Assembly (NCBI RefSeq): GCF_900015215.1
Contig: NZ_LN555523.1
Coordinates: 1,101,481-1,165,480, forward strand
Direction of reading: 5' to 3'
From: Romboutsia ilealis
Lineage (GTDB): Bacteria; Bacillota; Clostridia; Peptostreptococcales; Peptostreptococcaceae
DNA length: 64,000 bases
Position numbers and translations under genes: made by a program. Below the pieces are notes generated by a model. It saw only the letters and a program-made list of their open reading frames with translations. It was not told the DNA's origin and ran no database searches. Below are positions 44,486 through 53,994 of the stretch, piece after piece (positions within the stretch are counted from its first letter, which is position 1; every line of letters starts with the position of its first letter).

Positions 44486-44516
44486 GAGAGCTTTAATTAA
44501 GCTTTCTTATTTTTAT
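44481..44516 (+). terminator. Rho-independent terminator
   Basis: AAATAAGAGAGCTTAATT-type stem: AAGAGAGCTT, loop, AAGCTTTCTTATTTTT. Confidence 0.7.
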
Positions 44517-44626
44517 TCACATACTATTATATCAACTTTTGATAAATCAAAATCATAAAAATAATGAACTAATTCAAAAATAATGTTTTCCATTTAATAT
44601 ATATTTAGTTTTAGTTGTAAATTATA

Positions 44627-44666
44627 GAAAAAACCTATTATACATTAATATATATAATAGGTTTAA
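44627..44666 (-). terminator. Rho-independent terminator (minus strand)
   Basis: On the minus strand AAACCTATTATATA, loop, TATAATAGGTTTTTTC; ends ytaF. Confidence 0.8.
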
Positions 44667-44669
44667 AGT

Positions 44670-45293
44670 TTAAAAAGTTCTTATAAATGCTAATATAATA
44701 AGAAGTACACCAGATATCCAAGATAAGTTTACATTTATTATATTAGCAAAGCGTCTTCCTAACTGACTTCCTAATAGCAAACTAACTATACCAACTAAAA
44801 AGCAAAGAATTATAACCTGAGCATAATTTACATATCCCAATCCGCTACCAAAACCAACTGCTAAACTATCTAATGAAAGAGCAATTGCTAAATAAAAAGC
44901 TTCTTTAGCGCTAAGTAATTTAGAATTATCATAATCAGCCTTTATTTCATCTGCATAAATTTGAAGGACAAATTTAAAGTCAAAAATTTTAAAAGTAAGA
45001 GGTTTATCTTTATTGGAAAACTTTCTTATATACTTTTTACAAAATACTTCAAATACTCTATATATACCAAGTCCTAATAAAAGAAAAAAGCTAAGATAGG
45101 TAGCCACATTAATAGGTATAAAATTATTCAATAAATCTCCTAAAAACAGAGCAATACCTAGAAATGACGAACAAACTAAGTTTATTATAATTGAAGAATA
45201 AAAGGGTATTTTTATTTTATCTGTACCATAAGCAATACTAGCTACAAAAGTATCTAAGCATAAAGAAAAAACCAATAACAACGATTGTAACAT
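44670..45293 (-). CDS. ytaF: Sporulation membrane protein YtaF (MntP-like fold)
   Basis: 207 residues with six hydrophobic helices in two repeats. SLCLDTFVASIAYGTDKIKIPF and, in the second half, ALSLDSLAVGFGSGLG are the repeated aspartate motifs of the MntP/YtaF superfamily. YtaF is found in spore-formers and its gene is expressed during sporulation in Bacillus; transport substrate unproven. AGGGGGTGA-type site before the ATG. Confidence 0.88.
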   Translation of the reverse strand: MLQSLLLVFSLCLDTFVASIAYGTDKIKIPFYSSIIINLVCSSFLGIALFLGDLLNNFIPINVATYLSFFLLLGLGIYRVFEVFCKKYIRKFSNKDKPLTFKIFDFKFVLQIYADEIKADYDNSKLLSAKEAFYLAIALSLDSLAVGFGSGLGYVNYAQVIILCFLVGIVSLLLGSQLGRRFANIINVNLSWISGVLLIILAFIRTF

Positions 45294-45365
45294 GAAGTCA
45301 CCCCCTATAATGTAGTACTAGTATTATATTATTCTAAAAAATAAATTTGTGTACATAATATATAA

Positions 45366-45439
45366 AAAGAATATTGACTTTTATTAATACATAAATATAT
45401 AGAAAGAATATTGATTTTTACTTAATACATAAATATATA
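45366..45439 (+). repeat. Tandem 37-bp repeat containing duplicated promoter
   Basis: AAAGAATATTGACTTTTATT and the near-identical AAAGAATATTGATTTTTACT, each followed by AATACATAAATATATA, lie 37 bp apart. Each copy has a -35-like TTGACT/TTGATT and a TATATA 16-17 bp later, so two promoters in tandem may serve the HypB-like gene. Confidence 0.6.
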
Positions 45440-45484
45440 TGAAGTATAAGTCTATTAAAGCTTTGATAAGTGAGGGAGGATATT

Positions 45485-46153
45485 ATGAAACAAATAATAG
45501 TAGAAAAAAATATACCTGTAAATAATAATGAACTTGCAAATGAAAATAGAAAGTTATTAAACGAGAAACAAATCTTTACTATAAATTTATTGGGATCTCC
45601 TGGTTCTGGGAAAACATGTTTACTTGAAAAATTAATAGAAAACATTAAAAAACATTATAATATGGCAGTTATCCAAGGAGATTTATACACTGCAAAAGAT
45701 GCAATGAGGATAGAAAAGCATAATATAGATGTAATTCAACTTAATACTGGAGGTCTATGTTACTTAGATGCTAGTATGATTTCAACATCACTTAATAACT
45801 TAGATATAAATAAATTAGATTTTTTAGCTATAGAAAACATAGGTAACTTAGCATTTCCAGAGGAATATGATTTAAGTGAAGATATGAAAATAGTAGTTAT
45901 GAGCACAACTGAGGGAAATGATAAACCTTTTAAGTATCCATTAATGTTTAAAAGTGCATCTGTAGTTATACTAAATAAATTAGATATTATAGACCATACT
46001 AATTTTGATATAAATGAATTCTATAGAGATATACGTATGTTAAATAAAGATATTAAAGTATTTGAAGTATCTTGTAAGGATAATAGAGGCATTGAAGAAT
46101 TAAGTGATTTTTTAAAAAACAAGATAAGAGAGAAAAAGATAATGAATTCATAA
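45485..46153 (+). CDS. HypB-like GTPase with altered metal site
   Basis: 222 residues from ATG 45485 (GGGAGGA upstream). Walker A GSPGSGKT (37-44), GDLYTAKDAMRI, TEGNDKPFKYP, NKLD (164-167): a clear HypB/UreG-type SIMIBI GTPase that normally inserts nickel into [NiFe] hydrogenase. In HypB the G-domain nickel ligands are Cys-His in NTGxxCHLDA and a cysteine in GNLxCPxxxDL. Here these read NTGGLCYLDA (C92 kept, H to Y93) and GNLAFPEEYDL (C to F124). No other hyp genes and no [NiFe] hydrogenase are in view. Either a divergent metal or non-metal chaperone or a decaying gene. Confidence 0.85.
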   Translation: MKQIIVEKNIPVNNNELANENRKLLNEKQIFTINLLGSPGSGKTCLLEKLIENIKKHYNMAVIQGDLYTAKDAMRIEKHNIDVIQLNTGGLCYLDASMISTSLNNLDINKLDFLAIENIGNLAFPEEYDLSEDMKIVVMSTTEGNDKPFKYPLMFKSASVVILNKLDIIDHTNFDINEFYRDIRMLNKDIKVFEVSCKDNRGIEELSDFLKNKIREKKIMNS

Positions 46154-46154
46154 T

Positions 46155-46190
46155 AAAAAGCCTTGTAAATTACAAGGCTTTTTATTATAT
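46155..46190 (+). terminator. Rho-independent terminator
   Basis: AAAAAGCCTTGTAA, TT, TTACAAGGCTTTTTATT. Confidence 0.9.
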
Positions 46191-46337
46191 GTAAATGCTT
46201 AGAAATAATAGAAAATAATATTAGTAATATATATTTTTATTTCGAAGTTATTGGTGTTTTTTGACGAATTGTAGTGTATAATATAAAATATTAAAAGCAT
46301 TGAAATTTTAAAAAAATTTATAAATGGAGGATATTAT

Positions 46338-47519
46338 ATGGAAAAAAGTATATCGACTCAAAAAACAAAATCTGCTAAGATATCCTATGATATAGAAGCA
46401 TTTATATTTTTAGGTATTTTAATTTTTGGATTTTGTTATGTTGCTAATATTATGGGTGCTGGTATAATGTTTAAGGTTATAATGAATACTGCTCATGATT
46501 TGCTTTTAAATACAGTATTTCTAATAATGGCAATGGCTGTCCTTGCAGGAGCATTTAGTTCACTACTTTCAGAATTTGGAGTAATCTCACTTTTAAATAA
46601 ACTATTTGCTATTTTTATGAAGCCGTTATATGGATTACCTGGTGCAAGTATTGCTGGAGCAATAACTACCTACTTATCTGATAATCCAGCAATAATATCA
46701 TTTAGTAAGGATAAGTCTTTTACGAAATACTTTAAAAAATATCAAATTCCTGCCTTATGTAATATCGGTACATCTTTTGGTATGGGTCTTATCGTAACAA
46801 CATTTATGATATCTCAAGGTGAAAAATATGTATTACCTGCTTTAATAGGAAATTTAGGAGCTATAATTGGTAGTATAGTAAGTGTTAGGATGATGTTACA
46901 TTTTACTAAAAAGTTTTATAAAAATGATGTATGTGATGATGAGTGTGATTTAAAATCAAGTACGGTTGAAGAAAATAGATCAACAAGAGAAGGGAGTATA
47001 TTCCAAAGAGCATTAGATGCTATGCTTGAAGGTGGTAAAAGTGGAGTTGAACTTGGACTTGCTATAATACCTGGAGTATTAGTTGTATGTACATTGGTTA
47101 TGCTTTTAACATTTGGAGCAAGCACTGATCCAACTACAGGAGAAGCTATCTATACAGGAGCTGCATACGAAGGAATTGGACTACTTCCTATACTTGGAGA
47201 AAAACTTAGATTTATATTAGAACCATTATTTGGATTTAAATCAGCTGAAGCTATAGCCTTTCCAATAACATCTTTAGGTGCAGTAGGAGCTGCAATGAGT
47301 TTAGTTCCTCAGTTTATAACAGATGGTATAATAACACCTAATGATATAGCAGTATTTACAGCTATGGGTATGTGTTGGAGTGGATATTTAAGTACTCATG
47401 TAGGTATGATGGATGCATTAAATGCAAGGGAACTTACAGGTAAAGCTATATTAGCTCATACTATAGGTGGAATTTGTGCAGGAATGTCTGCTCACTTTAT
47501 ATTTATGATTATTTCATAA
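46338..47519 (+). CDS. YjiH-family membrane protein with Gate (nucleoside recognition) domains
   Basis: 393 residues with about ten hydrophobic helices. Gate-domain segments appear at GAITTYLSDNPAIISFSKDK and at GLLPILGEKLRFILEPLFGFKSAEAIAFPITSLGAVGAAMSLVPQF. A polar loop (about 190-220) divides the halves. Related to the spore maturation and nucleoside-transporter Gate proteins; a transport or channel role is likely but the substrate is unknown. GGAGG lies 9 nt before the ATG. Own terminator. Confidence 0.82.
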   Translation: MEKSISTQKTKSAKISYDIEAFIFLGILIFGFCYVANIMGAGIMFKVIMNTAHDLLLNTVFLIMAMAVLAGAFSSLLSEFGVISLLNKLFAIFMKPLYGLPGASIAGAITTYLSDNPAIISFSKDKSFTKYFKKYQIPALCNIGTSFGMGLIVTTFMISQGEKYVLPALIGNLGAIIGSIVSVRMMLHFTKKFYKNDVCDDECDLKSSTVEENRSTREGSIFQRALDAMLEGGKSGVELGLAIIPGVLVVCTLVMLLTFGASTDPTTGEAIYTGAAYEGIGLLPILGEKLRFILEPLFGFKSAEAIAFPITSLGAVGAAMSLVPQFITDGIITPNDIAVFTAMGMCWSGYLSTHVGMMDALNARELTGKAILAHTIGGICAGMSAHFIFMIIS

Positions 47520-47524
47520 ACTAT

Positions 47525-47563
47525 ATAAATGGACTTAAGTTATATACTTAAGTCCATTTTATT
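47525..47563. terminator. Terminator, probably bidirectional
   Basis: AAATGGACTTAAGT, TATAT, ACTTAAGTCCATTTTATTT; lies between convergent genes. Confidence 0.85.
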
Positions 47564-47571
47564 TATTATTA

Positions 47572-47748
47572 TTATTTTTTTCTAGGTTTAATAGGTCTTG
47601 ATGTATTTTGGCTTACAGAACCTGTTTTAGCAGGTCTTAATCTTGGCTCTATATTTAGTTCTTCTCCTATTTCTAAACTAGACTTAGCTACATTTTTAGC
47701 TAGTTTAGGTTCTTTTCTTCCTTTATTATTTAAATTTTGTTTTGACAT
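47572..47748 (-). CDS. Small basic protein, 58 residues
   Basis: ATG at 47748 with GGAGGATATT directly upstream; stop at 47572-47574. Product is hydrophilic and basic: MSKQNLNNKGRKEPKLAKNV at the start and RPIKPRKK at the end, with one acidic stretch (EIGEELNIE). No membrane segment. The strong ribosome site and placement between two terminators make it a likely gene. Such short Lys/Arg-rich proteins may bind nucleic acid or be spore components, but I recognise no family. Confidence 0.6.
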   Translation of the reverse strand: MSKQNLNNKGRKEPKLAKNVAKSSLEIGEELNIEPRLRPAKTGSVSQNTSRPIKPRKK

Positions 47749-47925
47749 AATATCCTCCTATGCTTTGGTTAATTTACATTAATAATTTAACCAAAATAAG
47801 TTCTAGATATTCTTTATAAATATAAAGCTTACATTTTATATTAAAACTATCTTATAATAAGAAAAATTGTTATATATTATAAATAATTTAACTACATTTA
47901 CCATAAAATAAAATTGCATATATAA

Positions 47926-47954
47926 TTGACAAATTAATAATGGAAGTATATAGT
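47926..47954 (+). promoter_or_regulatory. Promoter of clpB
   Basis: -35 TTGACA at 47926-47931, 17-bp spacer, -10 TATAGT at 47949-47954; vegetative sigma-A type. Confidence 0.82.
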
Positions 47955-47967
47955 TAATATAAAGTTA

Positions 47968-47994
47968 TTAGCACTCGAACTTATAGAGTGATAA
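47968..47994 (+). promoter_or_regulatory. CIRCE element (HrcA operator)
   Basis: TTAGCACTC, nine bases, GAGTGATAA: one change from the perfect inverted repeat. It lies just after the predicted start site, so HrcA should repress clpB until heat stress. Confidence 0.92.
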
Positions 47995-48077
47995 TAATAT
48001 GAAAATACTTTTATTATTTTAAATTTTTAGCATAATAAGTAATAGATTTTATATATAAATTGATGGAGGTATATTTT

Positions 48078-50672
48078 ATGGATATAGAAAAAATGACGGT
48101 TAGAGTTCAAAAGTCATTAAATGATGCTTATAGCATAGCTGTAAAAAATCACAATCAACAGTTAGATGTAATACATCTATTTAGTGCACTTGTAAATCAA
48201 GAAGATGGGCTTATTCCTAATATATTTGATAAAATGAATGTATCGGTAGATGCTTTAAAAAGTAGTATAGATTTAGAATTAAAAAAATTACCTCAAATAC
48301 ATGGTGAGGGAATAAGTTCTCAAGGAGTAACAGCTACAAGAAGAATAAATGAAGTTTTAATAAAAGCAGAAGAAATATCAAAAGAATTTAAAGATAGTTA
48401 TATAAGTGTAGAACATGTTATGCTTGCTATTATGGATATGGAATCTAATAATGCAGTAGGAAGAATTTTAAAACAATATAATATAAATAAAAATGACTTC
48501 TTAAAAGTATTATCTCAAGTAAGAGGTAGTCAAAGAGTTGAAACACAAGACCCAGAAGGGACTTATGAAGCATTAGCTAGATATGGAACTAATTTAGTTG
48601 AACTTGCTAAAAAGAATAAGCTAGACCCTGTTATAGGTAGAGATGAAGAAATAAGAAGAGTTATAAGAATATTATCAAGAAGAACTAAAAATAATCCAGT
48701 TCTTATAGGAGAGCCTGGTGTTGGTAAAACAGCTATAGTTGAAGGATTAGCAGAAAGAATAGTTCGTGGAGATGTTCCAGAAGGTTTAAAGGACAAAATA
48801 ATATATGCATTAGATATGGGTTCTTTAATTGCTGGTGCTAAATATAGAGGGGAATTTGAAGAAAGATTAAAAGCAGTACTTAAAGAAGTTCAATCATCTG
48901 ATGGAAAGATAATACTATTTATAGATGAAATACACACAATAGTAGGTGCTGGTAAAACTGATGGTGCTATGGATGCAGGAAACCTTATAAAGCCAATGCT
49001 TGCACGTGGAGAGTTAAACTGTATAGGAGCTACAACTTTTGATGAATATAGACAATATATAGAAAAAGATAAAGCACTAGAAAGACGTTTCCAACCAGTT
49101 ATAGCAGAAGAACCTACTGTAGCTGATACTATATCTATATTAAGAGGACTTAAAGAGAGATTTGAAATACATCACGGAGTAAGAATACATGATAATGCAA
49201 TAGTTGCAGCTGCTAAGTTATCAGATAGATATATACAAGATAGATTCTTACCAGATAAAGCAATTGACTTAATAGATGAAGCAGGGGCTATGATTAGAAG
49301 TGAAATAGATTCTCTTCCAACAGAGCTAGATACAGTAAGAAGAAAACTATTTACACTAGAAACAGAAAGAGAAGCTTTATTAAAAGAAAATGATGAAAAA
49401 AGTAAAAATAGACTAGAAAAATTAGCAAAAGAAATATCAGAACTTAAGTCTAAAAATGATGAGATGAGTGCTAAATATGAAAAAGAGAAAAAACAAATAC
49501 TTGAAATAAAGAACTTAAAATCTCAACTTGATGAAGCTAAAGGAAATGTAGAAAAGTTTGAAAGAGAATATGATTTAAATAAAGCTGCTGAAATAAAATA
49601 CGGTGTAATACCTAAATTAGAAGAACAAATAAAAGAACATGAATTGAAAATGCAGGAAAGTTACGATAATGCATTATTAAAAGAAGAAGTAACAGAAAAT
49701 GAAATATCTCAAATAGTTGCTAAATGGACAGGAATACCTGTTACTAAATTAGTTGAAGGAGAAAGAGAAAAACTTCTTAAATTAGAAGAGGAACTTCATA
49801 AAAGAGTAATAGGTCAAGATGAAGCTGTAACAGCAGTATCAAATGCAGTAATACGTGCTCGTGCAGGTCTTAAAGATGAAAATAAACCAATCGGTTCATT
49901 TATATTCCTAGGACCTACAGGAGTTGGTAAAACAGAGCTTGCTAAAACTTTAGCTAATAACTTATTTGATAGCGAAGAGAATATAATAAGAATAGATATG
50001 TCAGAATATATGGAAAAACATGCTGTATCTAGACTTATAGGACCTCCTCCAGGATATGTAGGATATGAAGAGGGAGGACAATTAACAGAAGCTGTAAGAA
50101 GACATCCATACTCTGTAATTTTATTTGATGAAATAGAAAAAGCACATGAAGATGTGTTTAATATATTCTTACAAATACTAGACGATGGTAGACTTACAGA
50201 TAATAAAGGTAAGACTGTAGACTTTAAAAATACTCTTATAATAATGACATCAAATATAGGAAGTCAGTATTTATTAGAAGCAGGAGAAAATATAACTGAA
50301 TCAACTAAAGATTTAGTTATGAATGAAATGAAACATAGATTCAAACCAGAATTTTTAAATAGAGTTGATGATATAATAATGTTTAAACCTTTAGATATGG
50401 AAGGAATTAAACAAATAATAGATATATTTGTAAATGCTCTTAGAAAAAGATTAAAAGACAAAAATATAGGTATAGAAGTAACTGACTCAGCTAAAGAAGT
50501 TATGGCTAAAGAAGGTTATGACCCAGTATACGGTGCTAGACCATTAAAAAGATATATAAGTAACACACTTGAAACTATAATTGCTAAAAAGATGATAGCA
50601 GGCGAAATTTATAGTGGATGTAATATTATTATTGATGGAGAAGATGATAATATTAAAGTAGAAGTTAAATAG
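48078..50672 (+). CDS. clpB: ATP-dependent disaggregase ClpB
   Basis: 864 residues from ATG 48078 (GGAGG at 48064-48068). N-terminal Clp repeats (about 1-150), AAA1 with GEPGVGKT and [12 protein letters not shown], middle coiled-coil (about 405-525; lysine/glutamate-rich, the ClpB hallmark), AAA2 with [12 protein letters not shown] and [13 protein letters not shown], and C-terminal [14 protein letters not shown]. Rescues aggregated proteins with DnaK. Controlled by a CIRCE element. Confidence 0.97.
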   Translation: MDIEKMTVRVQKSLNDAYSIAVKNHNQQLDVIHLFSALVNQEDGLIPNIFDKMNVSVDALKSSIDLELKKLPQIHGEGISSQGVTATRRINEVLIKAEEISKEFKDSYISVEHVMLAIMDMESNNAVGRILKQYNINKNDFLKVLSQVRGSQRVETQDPEGTYEALARYGTNLVELAKKNKLDPVIGRDEEIRRVIRILSRRTKNNPVLIGEPGVGKTAIVEGLAERIVRGDVPEGLKDKIIYALDMGSLIAGAKYRGEFEERLKAVLKEVQSSDGKIILFIDEIHTIVGAGKTDGAMDAGNLIKPMLARGELNCIGATTFDEYRQYIEKDKALERRFQPVIAEEPTVADTISILRGLKERFEIHHGVRIHDNAIVAAAKLSDRYIQDRFLPDKAIDLIDEAGAMIRSEIDSLPTELDTVRRKLFTLETEREALLKENDEKSKNRLEKLAKEISELKSKNDEMSAKYEKEKKQILEIKNLKSQLDEAKGNVEKFEREYDLNKAAEIKYGVIPKLEEQIKEHELKMQESYDNALLKEEVTENEISQIVAKWTGIPVTKLVEGEREKLLKLEEELHKRVIGQDEAVTAVSNAVIRARAGLKDENKPIGSFIFLGPTGVGKTELAKTLANNLFDSEENIIRIDMSEYMEKHAVSRLIGPPPGYVGYEEGGQLTEAVRRHPYSVILFDEIEKAHEDVFNIFLQILDDGRLTDNKGKTVDFKNTLIIMTSNIGSQYLLEAGENITESTKDLVMNEMKHRFKPEFLNRVDDIIMFKPLDMEGIKQIIDIFVNALRKRLKDKNIGIEVTDSAKEVMAKEGYDPVYGARPLKRYISNTLETIIAKKMIAGEIYSGCNIIIDGEDDNIKVEVK

Positions 50673-50677
50673 AAACT

Positions 50678-50724
50678 AAAAAGCATCTCAATAGATTTTA
50701 ATAATCTAGAGATGCTTTTTTTAA
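50678..50724 (+). terminator. Rho-independent terminator
   Basis: AAAAAGCATCTCAATAGATT, loop, AATCTAGAGATGCTTTTTTT. Confidence 0.88.
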
Positions 50725-50841
50725 TTTAGTAGTAGAGTTAAGTTTTTTAAATTAATATTATAAGAAAATAAAAAACTAGATAGCATTGAAATATCAATAT
50801 TTTTATTAATTTTTTCCATTAAAACTCTTAATATATATATA

Positions 50842-50909
50842 ATTCGCTTCTCTTATTTCGCCAACGATATATCCTTACTACCACTACGGATACATCTGTT
50901 GCTCAAAAA
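50842..50909 (-). repeat. GC-richer dispersed intergenic element, copy B
   Basis: On the minus strand it reads GAGCAACAGATGTATCCGTA, then GTGGTAGTAAGGATATATCG and AAATAAGAGAAGCGAAT. The first block matches 62106-62122 and resembles 59877-59893; the last resembles 62155-62167. Lies in the 350-bp gap between clpB and the phosphatase gene, which otherwise holds only a promoter region. Confidence 0.5.
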
Positions 50910-51022
50910 TATTATTAGATAGATTATTTTATGGGTATTCTTATATAATGCATATTTATGGTATAATAAATTTTTAGATGAAAGTTAAAAATAAATAATA
51001 TACACTTGAGGAGGTCATAAAG

Positions 51023-51664
51023 TTGGCAAATACTTTTTACATAGTAAGACATGGACAGACAAACTGGAATATATTAGGCAAAACTCAAGGTCATGGAAAT
51101 TCAGATTTAACTCAAAAAGGAGAAGAACAAGCATTTGAGTTAGCAAAAGCCATAAAAGAATATCCTATAGACTATATATATAGTAGTGATTTAGGCAGAG
51201 CAGTTCAAACTGCTGAAATTGTTGGTGATCAAATAGGTGTTAAGGTTAATCAAACTAAGTCTTTAAGAGAAATGGGATTTGGTGACTGGGAAGGTCTTTT
51301 AATAGATGAAATAAAAAAGGATCATGCAAAAACATATGAAACTTGGAGAAATCAACCTCACTTAGCAGATATACCTAATGGTGAGACTCTTCATATTATA
51401 AAAGATAGAGTAGATGCCTTTATAAAAGAATTAAATGAAAAATATGATAATAAACATATTTTACTAGTTAGCCACTCTGTTACAGTGAGAGTTATGTTAC
51501 TTTCATTCTTAAACTCTGGAATGGAAAATATATATAGAATAAAACAAGATAATACCGCTCTTAATATAGTAGAGTGTAGAAATTATGGCCCAGTAATAAT
51601 AAAGATGAATGATACTAGTCATATAAAAAATAATGAGAAATTAAATAACTCAGCATTAGAATAG
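51023..51664 (+). CDS. Histidine phosphatase (phosphoglycerate mutase-like)
   Basis: 213 residues, TTG start with GAGGAGGT 8 nt upstream. RHG motif IVRHGQTNWN (about 7-16), IYSSDLGRAVQTAEIV, REMGFGDWEG and the second histidine in LLVSHSVTVRVML. Hydrolyses phosphate esters; substrates range from sugar phosphates to alpha-ribazole phosphate and cannot be inferred. First gene of a run of closely spaced genes to ispH. Confidence 0.92.
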   Translation: MANTFYIVRHGQTNWNILGKTQGHGNSDLTQKGEEQAFELAKAIKEYPIDYIYSSDLGRAVQTAEIVGDQIGVKVNQTKSLREMGFGDWEGLLIDEIKKDHAKTYETWRNQPHLADIPNGETLHIIKDRVDAFIKELNEKYDNKHILLVSHSVTVRVMLLSFLNSGMENIYRIKQDNTALNIVECRNYGPVIIKMNDTSHIKNNEKLNNSALE

Positions 51665-51674
51665 GAGTAAATAA

Positions 51675-52889
51675 ATGTCTAAAATTATAGTAGTTGGAGG
51701 TGGCCCATCTGGAATGATGGCTGCTCTTAATGCATCAAAGTCTAATCATGAAGTTATATTATTAGAACGAAATGGAGAGTTAGGAAGAAAGCTTTTACTT
51801 ACTGGTGGTGGCAGATGTAATATAACTAACAACAGAGATATTGAAGATTTTTTTGATAAAGTTGTAAATAATAAAAAGTTTTTATATAGTAGTTTTTATA
51901 GCTTTACTAACAAAGATTTATTATCATACTTCGAAGAAAATAATTTAGAATATAAAATTGAAACTGCTAACGACCATAAAGTATATACAAAGTCAGATAA
52001 ATCAGAAGAAGTAATAATAGCTCTAAAGTCAGATTTAAAAGCTAATAAAGTAAAAATACTATATAATACTAAAGTTGTTGATCTTATAATAGAAAATAAT
52101 ACTGTTATAGGAGTTAAAACAGAAAATAACCAAACTATACTAGCAGATAAAGTTATAATATCAACAGGTGGAAAAAGCTATCCAAACACTGGATCTGATG
52201 GTATGATGTATGAAATATTAAAAAAATATGGACATACCATAAATAAAATATATCCAGCATTAATACCACTTACAGTTAAAGAAAGCTTTATCAAAAATTT
52301 ACAAGGTATTTCTATGAAAAACGTTGAAATTTCTTGTAAAATAAAAAAGAAAAAGATAAGTCAAGTTGGAGATATGTTGTTTGCCCATTTTGGATTAACA
52401 GGACCAGCAGTATTAAAGTTTTCGTCATATATAAATAAATATATAGATGAAAATGAGTTAGAAATAAGTTTAGACTTTTTACCTAGTATTAATAGCGATG
52501 AAATATCTAAACTTATAAGAGAAAATCCTAACAAAAATGTAATTAATAATCTAAAAGGATTACTACCTCAAAACTTTTTAAAGGAAATATTCAATTTATT
52601 AGATTTAACTGATAAAAAAGCTAATGAATTATCAAAGAGTGATGAATTAAAAATAGTAGAGTGTATAAAAAGTATGAAGCTAACTTGCAATGGAAGTATT
52701 GGTATAAAAGCTTCTCAAGTCACAAGTGGTGGAGTATCTGTAAAAGAAATAAACTCTTCTACTATGGAATCAAAATTAATAGAAAATCTATTTTTTACAG
52801 GGGAAGTAATAGATGTAGACGCTGAGACTGGCGGATATAATTTACAAATAGCTTTTTCAACAGGGTATCTTGCTGGAATAAGTGTATAG
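51675..52889 (+). CDS. HI0933/BaiN-family FAD-dependent oxidoreductase
   Basis: 404 residues. Dinucleotide-binding VVGGGPSGMMAALNASKSNHEVILLERNGELGRKLLLTGGGRCNITNN is the family signature (about 5-52). C-terminal VTSGGVSVKEIN and FFTGEVIDVDAETGGYNLQIAFSTGYLAG bind FAD. Flavoprotein of uncertain substrate; one relative, BaiN, acts on bile-acid intermediates. 10 nt after the phosphatase gene, with AGGAG in the gap. Confidence 0.9.
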   Translation: MSKIIVVGGGPSGMMAALNASKSNHEVILLERNGELGRKLLLTGGGRCNITNNRDIEDFFDKVVNNKKFLYSSFYSFTNKDLLSYFEENNLEYKIETANDHKVYTKSDKSEEVIIALKSDLKANKVKILYNTKVVDLIIENNTVIGVKTENNQTILADKVIISTGGKSYPNTGSDGMMYEILKKYGHTINKIYPALIPLTVKESFIKNLQGISMKNVEISCKIKKKKISQVGDMLFAHFGLTGPAVLKFSSYINKYIDENELEISLDFLPSINSDEISKLIRENPNKNVINNLKGLLPQNFLKEIFNLLDLTDKKANELSKSDELKIVECIKSMKLTCNGSIGIKASQVTSGGVSVKEINSSTMESKLIENLFFTGEVIDVDAETGGYNLQIAFSTGYLAGISV

Positions 52890-52898
52890 GTGATTAAT

Positions 52899-53267
52899 AT
52901 GAAAGTATTAGCAATAAGAGGTGCAACAACTGTAACTTCTAATAATAAAGAAGAAATATTAAAAGAAACTTCTAAACTAATAGAAACAATAATATTAAAA
53001 AATGAATTAAATAATGAAGATATTATAAGTATGTGTTTTACTATGACAAAGGATTTAGATGCTGTATATCCAGCTGTAGCTGTCAGAGAGATTTTAGACA
53101 TACATGATATACCTATGTTAAATTATGAAGAAAAACATATACAAGGAAGTTTAAGTAAATGTATAAGAGTTATGATGTATATAAATACTGAGAAAACTAA
53201 AGCTGATATAAAGCATATTTACTTAAATAACGCAAAAAACTTAAGAAAAGATTTAATAGATAACTAA
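52899..53267 (+). CDS. aroH: Chorismate mutase, AroH type
   Basis: 122 residues from ATG 52899 (TAGGTGAT upstream; the in-frame GTG 52890 overlaps that site). AIRGATT places the catalytic arginine at R7, and SKCIRVMM the second at R90, the same numbers as Bacillus AroH. Converts chorismate to prephenate. 9 nt after the flavoprotein gene and 13 nt before cmk. Confidence 0.93.
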   Translation: MKVLAIRGATTVTSNNKEEILKETSKLIETIILKNELNNEDIISMCFTMTKDLDAVYPAVAVREILDIHDIPMLNYEEKHIQGSLSKCIRVMMYINTEKTKADIKHIYLNNAKNLRKDLIDN

Positions 53268-53280
53268 GAGGAGATAAAAA

Positions 53281-53931
53281 ATGAAAAACTTAGTAATAGC
53301 AGTAGATGGACCAGCAGGAGCAGGTAAAAGTACAATAGCAAAATTAATAGCAGAGAAATTAAATATAAACTATATAGATACTGGAGCTATGTATAGAGCA
53401 ATAACATACAAATGCCTTCAAAATAATATAGATATAAATAATGAAGAAGAAGTTATAAAGATAGCTAAAGATTGTGAAATAGACTTTAAAGACAATAATA
53501 TATATTTAAATGGAGAAATATTAAAAGACGAAATAAGAACAATGGAAGTTAGTAATAATGTTTCTAATGTAGCAAAAATTAAAGAAGTAAGATACCTTAT
53601 GGTAGATGTTCAAAGAAATATAGGAAAAATAAATTCAGTTATATTAGATGGAAGAGACATAGGTTCTTATGTATTTCCAAATGCAGATTATAAATTTTTC
53701 TTAGTAGCAACACCAGAGGAAAGAGGAAAAAGAAGATATAAAGAGTTAGTTAATAAAGGATATGATGTAAATCTTGAAGAAATAATAAATGATATAATAA
53801 AAAGAGATGAAATTGATTCAAACAGAGAATTTGCACCGCTTGTTAAGGCAGATGATGCTATAGAAATAGATACTACAGGAAAGAGTATAAATGAAGTAGT
53901 TCAATCTGTACTATCTAAAATAAACATATAA
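53281..53931 (+). CDS. cmk: Cytidylate kinase
   Basis: 216 residues. P-loop GPAGAGKST (10-18), NYIDTGAMYRAITY, LDGRDIGSYVFPNADYKFFLVATPEERGKRRYKE and KRDEIDSNREFAPL are Cmk signatures. Phosphorylates CMP and dCMP. AGAGGAG before the ATG. Confidence 0.96.
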   Translation: MKNLVIAVDGPAGAGKSTIAKLIAEKLNINYIDTGAMYRAITYKCLQNNIDINNEEEVIKIAKDCEIDFKDNNIYLNGEILKDEIRTMEVSNNVSNVAKIKEVRYLMVDVQRNIGKINSVILDGRDIGSYVFPNADYKFFLVATPEERGKRRYKELVNKGYDVNLEEIINDIIKRDEIDSNREFAPLVKADDAIEIDTTGKSINEVVQSVLSKINI

Positions 53932-53936
53932 TATAT

Positions 53937-53975
53937 TAAAGTTATAAAGTGATTTATGTCACTTTATAACTTTAA
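53937..53975 (+). terminator. Hairpin between cmk and plsC
   Basis: AAAGTTATAAAGTGA, TTTA, TCACTTTATAACTTT: fifteen-pair stem followed by AATAATT, a weak T-run; may lower rather than stop transcription. Confidence 0.55.
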
Positions 53976-53994
53976 TAATTGAAGGGAGATAAAA

